Part shown: one piece after another, positions 53,443-60,511 of the stretch
Position numbering within the stretch: the stretch's first letter is position 1
Layout: every line of letters begins with the position of its first letter
Origin: RGDT01 sp964630925
GTDB taxonomy: Bacteria > Planctomycetota > Planctomycetia > Gemmatales > Gemmataceae
Length of the DNA: 60,511 nucleotides
Reading direction: 5' to 3'
NCBI GenBank assembly: GCA_964630925.1
Contig: CAZVZK010000058.1
Coordinates: 1 to 60,511 of the forward strand
Made by a program: the position numbers and the translations under genes
The notes under the pieces: model-generated
Database searches by the model: none
What the model was told of the DNA's origin: nothing
The model's input: the letters and a program-made list of their open reading frames with translations, nothing else

Positions 53443-55818
53443 TCACCACCCCCACACGAGGCGCTTGCCCAGCGCCTCCTGCAACTGCACCTGCGCCGCC
53501 GTGTTGTACGGGTAGCGGCTCAGGCACACCCTCGCCTCGGCCCCCAGGTGCGGCGACCGCGCCACCGCCAGCACGCCGTCCAGCGTCATCGGGTTGCGCT
53601 GGATCTCCAGACGACGCAGCCGCGCCAGGCCCGGCCAGCCCGCCAGGGCGTGCGCCGCCGCGTCCGTCAGGTTGTTGCCCGCGATGGACAGGTGCGACAG
53701 CCGCGGCAGCGCCGCCGACTGCACGATGGCCTGCACCGCCTGATCCGGCAGGTAATTATGCGAGATGCTCAGGTGCGACAGGTTCGCCAGCGCCTCCGAC
53801 TCCGCCACGAGGGCCACCCCGCCCGCGTGGATCCAGTTGCCCGACAGGTTCAGCGCCGTCAGGTGCCGCGCCTGCGGCCAGGCCAGCAGGGCGCGCACCA
53901 CCTCCTGATTCAGCCAGTTGCCCGACAGGTCGAGGTTCACCAATCGCGGCAGCGTGGCGCACTCGACGAGCGCCTTGATGGTGTCGGGCCGGCTCAGGCG
54001 GTTGTTACTCAGGTTGATCGAGTACAGCCCCTTGAAGTGCGGCGAGCCGATCAGCCCCGTCAGCCCCTCCTTGCCCAGGGCGCAGCCGCCCACGTCGAGG
54101 TTGCGCAGGTGCCCCATCAGCGGCATCGCCGCCACCTTCTCCCACGTCTTCGTGTTGCCCACGATGGTCAGCTTGAACGTCCGCACCGAGCGCAGCCACG
54201 GGCCGCCGCGGTCCTGGAACGCCTTCGTCAGCAGGCCACGCATCTGCACCACGGCGGCGAGGAGGCCGTTGGTGAACGTCAGGCGGTGGATCGACTTCTT
54301 GAACTCCTCCGGCACCTCCGGCGTGACACGCTTGACCAGCGCCTTGAACGCCGCCTTGGCCGCGTCCTCCGCCGGCTCCGGCCCGATGCGGAGCAGCTCG
54401 GCGCGGTCCGTCTCGCCCTGCTCCTCCAGCCAGTCGGCGTACACCAGACGCGGCACGTCGTCCTCGGGGTTGCTGACGATGGCCTCCAGAAGCCCGTCCT
54501 CGTCGGCGTCACCGACACGCACCACCGGCGCACGTGGGGGCTGGAAGGCTGGGGCTGGGGCCGTCTCCTTGCGCACGAGCGGGGCGCCGGCGTTGCGGAA
54601 GCGCTCGGCCACCTCCTGCGCCAGCTCGCGCCGCCCCGCGTTGTTCTCGCCGCCGAACACCGTCAGCCGTGGCAGGGCCGTCGTCACGCCGAAGTCGTAC
54701 AGGCCCGAGTCGCCGATCAGGTTGCCGCCGACCTCCAGCGCCTCCAGCCGTTCGAGGTTCGTCGCGTTGGCCAGGGCCTTCGCCCCGGCGTCGCCGATGC
54801 CGTTGCCGCTCACGTCGAGGTACGTCAGGCCGGTGAACGTGCCCTCCTCCGCCAGGGCCTCGGCGCCGGCGTTGCCGATCAGGTTGCTGCCGAGGAACAG
54901 GCGGCGCAGGCCGGGCAGGCGGGCGAGGCGGCGCGTGCCCTCCGGCCCGAGGCGGTTGCGGTCGACGTTCAGCCGCTCCAGGCGCGGCAGCCCCGGCCCC
55001 GACAGCAGCGGGGCCAGGCCCTCCGGCCCGATGTTGTTGCCGCGGACCTCCAGGTGACGCAGCCCCTGCCACGCCGGCCCGTCCAGCAGGGCCGCCATCC
55101 CCTCCTCGCCCAGGCCGACGGCGGACAGCTCCAGCTCCTCGATGCGGGCGGCGTTCGGCGACTTCGCCAGCGCCGTGAGCCCGGCGCGGCGGACGACGCC
55201 CCTGGCGCGGAAGTCGCCGCGGACGCGGAGGCGGCGCAGGTTCGGCAGCCACGGGGCCTCGAGGAGCGCGGCGAGGGGCACGTCCATGAGGAGGGAGGAC
55301 GGCAGCTCGATGCCCTCGAGGCGTGTCAGGTGCGGGCAGCGGGCCAGGAGGGTGAGCGCCTCCATGTTGAGGTTGCAGTAGGCGAGGTGCAGGTGGCGGA
55401 CGTTGGCGAGGTGCGGCGACGAGAACAGCCGGTTCGAACGCAGCGTGCTGAAGCGGACCACCTGCACCTGCTGGGCGAAGACGGCCTCGGCGTGGCGGTC
55501 GAACGCGCCGAGGCTGTCGAAGGCGACCTCCTCGTACATGCCGCGGCGCAGGTGCCAGTGGACGCCGTCGAGCTTGGGCCGCTCGGCGACCCACGTCTTG
55601 GCGTGGCGGTACTGCAGCTCGTTCATGCGCCGCGAGCCGGCGGTGCGGACGGGGCTGTTGGGCGGCAGGGCGTCCTGCGCCAGCGCGAGGCGGATGTACT
55701 CCGCGCGTTCGGGCTGGCCGGCGGCCTCCAGCCAGTTGGCGTAGGCGAGGCGCGGGGAGTCGAAGTCGGGGCGTTCGGCGATGGCGGCGAGGAGCGGCGC
55801 GGGGTCGGTGGTGGCCAC
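53443..55818 (-). CDS. TIGR02996-LRR protein, long form (array gene 1, first)
   Basis: 791 residues, the largest member and first of the operon. Module 1: LLAAIAERPDFDSPRLAYAN, WLEAAGQPERAEYIR, with LRRs of regular form (LRHLEVRGNNIGPEGLAPLL). Module 2 starts near residue 440 (ADEDGLLEAIVSNPEDDVPR; YADWLEEQGETDRAELLRIG), a block GPWLRSVRTFKLTIVGNTKT and more LRRs (NLDLSGNWLNQEVVRALLAW). It starts MATTDPAP rather than MPTE and ends KRLVWGW, both unlike the others, so it is the most divergent long form. Its promoter must lie in 55819-56052, shared with the opposite gene at 56053. Confidence 0.86.
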   Translation of the reverse strand: MATTDPAPLLAAIAERPDFDSPRLAYANWLEAAGQPERAEYIRLALAQDALPPNSPVRTAGSRRMNELQYRHAKTWVAERPKLDGVHWHLRRGMYEEVAFDSLGAFDRHAEAVFAQQVQVVRFSTLRSNRLFSSPHLANVRHLHLAYCNLNMEALTLLARCPHLTRLEGIELPSSLLMDVPLAALLEAPWLPNLRRLRVRGDFRARGVVRRAGLTALAKSPNAARIEELELSAVGLGEEGMAALLDGPAWQGLRHLEVRGNNIGPEGLAPLLSGPGLPRLERLNVDRNRLGPEGTRRLARLPGLRRLFLGSNLIGNAGAEALAEEGTFTGLTYLDVSGNGIGDAGAKALANATNLERLEALEVGGNLIGDSGLYDFGVTTALPRLTVFGGENNAGRRELAQEVAERFRNAGAPLVRKETAPAPAFQPPRAPVVRVGDADEDGLLEAIVSNPEDDVPRLVYADWLEEQGETDRAELLRIGPEPAEDAAKAAFKALVKRVTPEVPEEFKKSIHRLTFTNGLLAAVVQMRGLLTKAFQDRGGPWLRSVRTFKLTIVGNTKTWEKVAAMPLMGHLRNLDVGGCALGKEGLTGLIGSPHFKGLYSINLSNNRLSRPDTIKALVECATLPRLVNLDLSGNWLNQEVVRALLAWPQARHLTALNLSGNWIHAGGVALVAESEALANLSHLSISHNYLPDQAVQAIVQSAALPRLSHLSIAGNNLTDAAAHALAGWPGLARLRRLEIQRNPMTLDGVLAVARSPHLGAEARVCLSRYPYNTAAQVQLQEALGKRLVWGW

Positions 55819-56052
55819 GGCGGGGCCTCCGGGTCGGCGAGGGCGTCTGCCCTTAGCCTACCACGGCGCGCGTCCCGGGGCGAGCGTCGGGGCGTCAGCC
55901 CGCCGTGTCTCCGCATCTCATTCGCCCGCCCGCGATGTCACGTTTCGACCGGCGCGGAGAAGAAGGTGTGGGAGAAAAGTCGCCCCGCCCTGTCCCCTCC
56001 GCCGGTCCTCCCGCGGTTAGAGATCAGGGCCGTCGAGAAGGAGGGTGCGGAT

Positions 56053-56775
56053 ATGAACCTGGCTGAGCTCAGAGACTACGGCAACTGGGTCGGGAAGGAC
56101 GCCGCGACGATCCTGCGGTCGGTGGTCGGCAAGGGCGGCTGGCTGGCGGTGTTCCCGTGCGCCCTGCCGACCTGGGCGAGCCGGGTCCGCAACTACTTCA
56201 ACGTCACGCCCGCCTGGTTCCACCGAGTGGACAAGGACGAGGCGCGCTCCCTCGTCAAGACGCATCACACCTACCGCGCCGGCCTGGCGCGCTTCGCCCT
56301 GAGCGGGGACGTGTACCGGGACGAGGCACGGCGGGTGTGGTTCGAGATGGCCACGGGCGGGGCCGCCTACCACTACGAGGGCGAGGTGACGTTGTGGAAG
56401 AAGCTCAAGGGCGTGGTCCTGCCGAAGTCGCGCATCCCCATCTTCAAGCTCATCTCGCCGGACGGCTCCGGCGGGTCGGGTGAGCTGATCCTCGACAACC
56501 CCCGGTCCGGCCAGGGCGGGCGCGGCTCGTCCATCGCCGAGGTGGGGCAGGTGATCCATCTGCGGGCGCGTCTCGTCCTCACCGAGGAGTACCAGGCCAC
56601 GTACAACTACTCCGAGACCATCGCCACGGGCCTGCCGGCGCACGAGCTGCGCGACGTGAAGCCGCACACGACGGCGGCGGGCTTCTACCTGAACCCACCC
56701 CCCAGCTCCGCGCTGGCGCAGCGTGTGTTCCCCGAGAAGGACCCCCGCGGCGTCGCGCTGGCCGGGCAGATATGA
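56053..56775 (+). CDS. Hypothetical protein, 240 aa
   Basis: A soluble, basic protein with no recognised domain. Visible features are an N-terminal NLAELRDYGNWVGKDAATIL, a hydrophobic stretch GWLAVFPCALPTWASRV, and a beta-rich middle (FEMATGGAAYHYEGEVTLWK). No signal peptide or catalytic motif is visible. ATG 56053 is chosen because AGGAGGGT precedes it and the region before is the array promoter; the same frame is open far upstream only as an antisense shadow of the LRR genes. It is transcribed away from the LRR array. A hairpin lies just after its stop. Confidence 0.7.
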   Translation: MNLAELRDYGNWVGKDAATILRSVVGKGGWLAVFPCALPTWASRVRNYFNVTPAWFHRVDKDEARSLVKTHHTYRAGLARFALSGDVYRDEARRVWFEMATGGAAYHYEGEVTLWKKLKGVVLPKSRIPIFKLISPDGSGGSGELILDNPRSGQGGRGSSIAEVGQVIHLRARLVLTEEYQATYNYSETIATGLPAHELRDVKPHTTAAGFYLNPPPSSALAQRVFPEKDPRGVALAGQI

Positions 56776-57348
56776 GCCCAAGCCAAGGCAATGTCACGCT
56801 GCGTCGCCGCCACAGGCTACCTACGGCATTGTCCGCATGCCGTAGCGAGTAGGGCGGTTGAAAGCCGTTCGGCCTGAGTGCCCAGCCGCCATCCGGCAAC
56901 TGTCGCCAAAAGCCCGCATACCCGTCCTGCAGGTTGTCGTTGGTGTGGACGTAGGGGGTCAGCCCCTTCTCGGTGAAGATGCCAAGCCACCGCCATGCCA
57001 CCCGCGCCACCTCCTCGGCCCGGCGGACAGGAAGGTCGGGGTGGGGAGTACGAGCCGGGCGAGGAGCAACACCGGCCAGCTCGGATGTGGTTGGTCCCTG
57101 TCGGCCGAGGCGACGTACCGGCCGAGCAGGTCGAGATCGTCCCACCGGAGGGCGTGCGGATACGGGCGGGCGACGTTCTCGAACCCGAGGGTGTAGCTCC
57201 GCTCCGGTGCGCCCTCCTCGCTGGCGTCGTGCAACACCAAAGTCCGGGTCATCCAACCGTATTCGGCCCAGAACTCCCGCCGCCTCAGCGGATCGAGGCG
57301 CGGGAGTGGCACGGGGCGTTCGCGGTTTACGATTTGTTGGAGTGGCAT
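56776..57348 (-). pseudogene. Frameshifted hypothetical gene
   Basis: Reading from ATG 57348: MPLQQIVNRERPVPLPRLDP, ENVARPYPHALRWDDLDLLG and PSWPVLLLARLVLPTPTFLS. At about 57030-57045 the coding sense passes to the next frame: RRAEEVARVAWRWLGIFTEK, LTPYVHTNDNLQDGYAGFWR and PDGGWALRPNGFQPPYSL. Both parts have clean coding character, so one base has been lost or gained (real decay or a sequencing error). The end is unclear, because the second frame stays open to 56579 across the opposite gene. Family unknown. Confidence 0.6.
56819..56843 (+). terminator. Hairpin between convergent genes
   Basis: Perfect 8-bp arms CTACGGCA and TGCCGTAG with a 9-nt loop, 44 bp after the stop at 56775. There is no T-tract, so it is a weak terminator candidate. 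Confidence 0.35.
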
Positions 57349-57355
57349 CCGACGC

Positions 57356-57886
57356 TCACCCCCCGCCCGCCTTCCTCTTCCGCGCGAACTCCATCTCCTC
57401 ACCAAGTGTCTCGACGGCCAACTGGTCCACCCGCTTCGGGTCGAGGCAGAATAATTCGCCCCACTGCTCGCCCTTGTAGCCGTGCTGGCGGACGTAGTAA
57501 TCGCCGGTGTCGTCGTCCCGCTCCAGCGGGAACAGCGAGCACGGCGCCGGCTTGTACTTGAACTTGTCGCCCTCGGCGGCGCCGGCCTTGTGCAGCACGC
57601 AGCCGGCGTTGAAGAAGATGCACCAGCCGCCCAGCACGCGCAGCATGGGGCGGCCCGCCTTCACGCGCCGGCTCAGGTAGCCGCCCTTCGCGATGGCCTT
57701 GCGCTGCGCCTCGCTCAGGAGCGGCAGGAACGTGCCGAGGTTGGCGTCGATGCGTGCCCGCTCGGCGTCCGACACGGGCGGGCGGCCCTGCTGGCAGCAG
57801 ATGCCGTCGCAGCCGCGTCCGTAGATGCACTCGAACGTCGCCGTGGCGCCGTTGATCACGTTCAGGCTGACGGCCTTCCCTGCCAT
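57356..57886 (-). CDS. DUF3109-like cysteine-cluster protein
   Basis: A 176-residue protein with eight cysteines: C20, C26, C30, C31, C89, C96, C116 and C147. The order (C-x5-C-x3-CC, then WCIFFNAGC, PAPCSLFP, LFCLDP) resembles the DUF3109 and YkgJ-like groups of presumed metal or Fe-S cluster proteins. It is probably cytosolic, and no enzyme activity is established. ATG 57886 has GGGGGCGACGC upstream. It starts 12 nt after the stop of the ATP-grasp gene, so the two form an operon. The 3' end lies just before the frameshifted gene. Confidence 0.75.
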   Translation of the reverse strand: MAGKAVSLNVINGATATFECIYGRGCDGICCQQGRPPVSDAERARIDANLGTFLPLLSEAQRKAIAKGGYLSRRVKAGRPMLRVLGGWCIFFNAGCVLHKAGAAEGDKFKYKPAPCSLFPLERDDDTGDYYVRQHGYKGEQWGELFCLDPKRVDQLAVETLGEEMEFARKRKAGGG

Positions 57887-57898
57887 GCGTCGCCCCCC

Positions 57899-58945
57899 TC
57901 AGCTCGCGGCGCGGCGGGCGAACCGCTGCCCCGCCCCGGCGCCGCGCCGCCCCAGCGCGTTGCGGACCAACTGTCTGACGAACTCCGCGTGCTCGATGCC
58001 GCCCGCCCACAGGTTGTTGGCCAACGCCCGGTCCGGGGCGAAGTCCGGGTTGGGGTTCAGCTCGAGGACGAACGGCTTGTCGTCGCCGGCGCGGATGCGG
58101 AAGTCCACGCGGGCGTAGTCGCGGCATCCGAGGAGGCGGAACGCCTTGCGCGAGGCGTCCTCGATCTGCGCCAGCAGCTCGGGCGACAGCTCGGCCTTGA
58201 AGTGGTAGTCGGTGGCGTTGAACTCGCCCGAGTCCTTGTCCCACTTGGCGTCGTAGCTGAGGATCGGCCAGTAGCCCTCGCTGTCCGGCGGGAAGACGAC
58301 CTCGGTGCCGGGGAGGACGCGCAGGTCGGGCATCTCGACCAGGGCGACGGTCAGCTCGCGTCCGCGGATGAACTCCTCGACCAGCACCGGCTGGGCGAAC
58401 TGATCCAGGAGCCACGACACACGGCGGTTCAGCGCGTCCATGTCGGTGACGACGCTGGCCTGATCGACGCCGACGCTGGCGTCCTGCTGTGTCGGCTTGA
58501 CGATGAGGGGGAAGGTGAGCGGGCAGTGCACGACGGGGGAGGCCTCGACGACCATGAACGGGGCCGTGGGCACGCCGTCGGCCAGGAAGAGGCGTTTGGC
58601 GATGTGCTTGCTGCGTGCGAGGACGATGGTGTGGAAGGGGCAGCCGGTGTAGGGGACGCCCATCCATTCGAGGACGCCGGCGGCGTACATCTCGGTGGCG
58701 TTGTTGTCGGCGGCGCCCTCGAAGAGGTTGACGACGGCGTCGGGGGACGCCTCGCGGATGCCACGCTCGAACAACGCCGGGTCGGAGGGCGCCGCGAACT
58801 GGGCGGTCTCGTAGCCGGCCTCGCGCAGGACCTCCTCGACGGCGAGGGCGTTGTCGATGACATCGACCTCGGAGATATAGTCGGGGTGGGTCTCGGGAAG
58901 GACCGGCTCGTTGTACACGACGAGGATCTTCTCTCGTCTCCCCAT
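57899..58945 (-). CDS. D-alanine-D-alanine ligase-like ATP-grasp protein
   Basis: A 348-residue ATP-grasp ligase. N-terminal VVYNEPVLPET opens a Ddl-like pre-ATP domain. ATP-grasp features: VPTAPFMVV, FPLIVKPTQQDASVGVDQAS (phosphate/ATP loop), EEFIRGRELTVALV, and the metal-binding end RVDFRIRAGDDKPFVLELNP followed by NPDFAP. Such proteins couple a carboxylate to an amine; true Ddl makes D-Ala-D-Ala for the cell wall. Planctomycete genomes hold several such paralogues, so a different substrate is possible. ATG 58945 is preferred to ATG 58954 because GGGGGA lies 8 nt before it. It leads an operon with the DUF3109-like gene. Confidence 0.85.
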   Translation of the reverse strand: MGRREKILVVYNEPVLPETHPDYISEVDVIDNALAVEEVLREAGYETAQFAAPSDPALFERGIREASPDAVVNLFEGAADNNATEMYAAGVLEWMGVPYTGCPFHTIVLARSKHIAKRLFLADGVPTAPFMVVEASPVVHCPLTFPLIVKPTQQDASVGVDQASVVTDMDALNRRVSWLLDQFAQPVLVEEFIRGRELTVALVEMPDLRVLPGTEVVFPPDSEGYWPILSYDAKWDKDSGEFNATDYHFKAELSPELLAQIEDASRKAFRLLGCRDYARVDFRIRAGDDKPFVLELNPNPDFAPDRALANNLWAGGIEHAEFVRQLVRNALGRRGAGAGQRFARRAAS

Positions 58946-59458
58946 GAGGCACATCCCCCAGGATCGGCTCTCCGCGGTCGGCCTCACGCATCCTGCCGGG
59001 GCCGGGGCAACGCGTGCATCTTGCCACCCTGGCACCGCCGGCACAACCCCAATGTGAAGGCGGGGAGGGGGGATACGGCCCTGCGGGGGGCGGCCATGAC
59101 GGATGTGGGGATCGGGACGGCGGCAAACCGCCCTTGACAGCGAAGGGCCCCCTCCGCGTAGGATGATGCTGACGGCACTCCGCTCAGGGACCGAGGCGGG
59201 CCCAGGCCGCCGGGAGTGCCGGCCCTCACGCGGACGATTTGATGGACTCGATCGGCCGGGCGAACCACGCAGCGCAGCGCCTCGCGGCCCACGGCCGCGG
59301 CCGCCGGCAGGCCCCTTGCCCGCGGGCCGGCCGGCCCGCCGGGGCCCCCCACCACGCTGTCCAGCCCTCCCCCTTCCGTGTCCTTCATCCCGGCCCGCCT
59401 GGGGGAGCCCTTCCGCCCCCGCGGCATCAGGCGATGCCGCCCCCCGGAGGTGACAACG
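58946..59458. other. Promoter and leader region between divergent genes
   Basis: 513 bp with no gene. It holds the promoter of the leftward ATP-grasp gene and the candidate promoter and long leader of prkA. Confidence 0.5.
59134..59164 (+). promoter_or_regulatory. Candidate sigma-70 promoter upstream of prkA
   Basis: A perfect -35 TTGACA at 59134-59139 and a -10-like TAGGAT (4 of 6) at 59159-59164 with a 19-bp spacer. It would give a leader of about 285 nt before the prkA start. The wide spacer and partial -10 make it tentative. Confidence 0.4.

Positions 59459-60511
<1,053 letters not shown>

Noticed and set aside
35400..55818. CRISPR-like or satellite repeats from the recurring YADWLEEQ-coding blocks
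   Set aside because: The repeats are spaced by gene length and lie in frame within coding sequences.
53308..56775. A 1155-codon plus-strand open frame
   Set aside because: In this very GC-rich DNA the antisense of the LRR genes stays open. Only the last part from ATG 56053 has a ribosome-binding site and protein-like composition.

Overview
The window is very GC-rich and reads as the chromosome of a planctomycete, most probably of the Gemmataceae. The grounds are the gene families: TIGR02996/leucine-rich-repeat proteins, DUF1559 proteins, an ECF-sigma/Ser-Thr kinase fusion, HEAT-like plus WD40 proteins, a chromosomal RepA-type initiator, and small lipoproteins beside DUF1559 genes. Assignments rest on reading the translations and on recalled family features; no database search was run. 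An assembly gap of ten Ns (9622-9631) sits in long G/C runs.

Left part (1-11.4 kb): the 3' end of thiC, then an antitoxin-like gene and a decayed HNH-nuclease gene bracketed by an exact 30-bp repeat of the thiC 3' end; a PD-(D/E)XK-like gene; a two-repeat protein; a minus-strand methyltransferase; a 614-bp intergenic region with opposed iteron-like repeats around a perfect 23-bp-arm palindrome; the RepA-like initiator; an orphan Hcp; and a Baeyer-Villiger-type flavoprotein. Then comes a minus-strand array of eleven tRNAs. It includes two tRNAs with Leu anticodons but short variable loops, and a 150-nt element in which the 3' half of a tRNA precedes its 5' half.

Middle part (11.4-35.2 kb): a DUF1559 pilin-like gene, a lipoprotein and a TPR-CHAT protease-like gene; the ECF-kinase fusion; a 7Fe ferredoxin and a membrane-anchored kinase; a sugar isomerase-like protein; two WD40 paralogues separated by a second DUF1559 gene and an LRR gene; an M19 dipeptidase; an isolated LRR paralogue; and a minus-strand nitrate assimilation operon with overlapping stop/start codons. 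In that operon a NirB-type NAD(P)H/FAD/[2Fe-2S] module is fused to a complete NirA-type siroheme nitrite reductase, followed by an assimilatory nitrate reductase and a NarK transporter. A TIGR02996 protein with two ribosomal L7/L12-like segments lies upstream, on the opposite strand.

Right part (35.4-60.5 kb): twelve tandem TIGR02996-LRR paralogues on the minus strand (20.4 kb), six long two-module and six short one-module genes. At nearly every junction the 3' end of one gene carries the ribosome-binding site of the next. One junction holds a 203-bp MITE-like element that duplicated the start-codon region of the gene it entered. After the array come a hypothetical gene, a frameshifted gene, a DUF3109 protein with a D-Ala-D-Ala-ligase-like enzyme, and the 5' part of prkA, which runs off the window.

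The most novel features are the permuted tRNA-like element, the LRR array with embedded ribosome-binding sites, the RepA/iteron locus and the NirB-NirA fusion.
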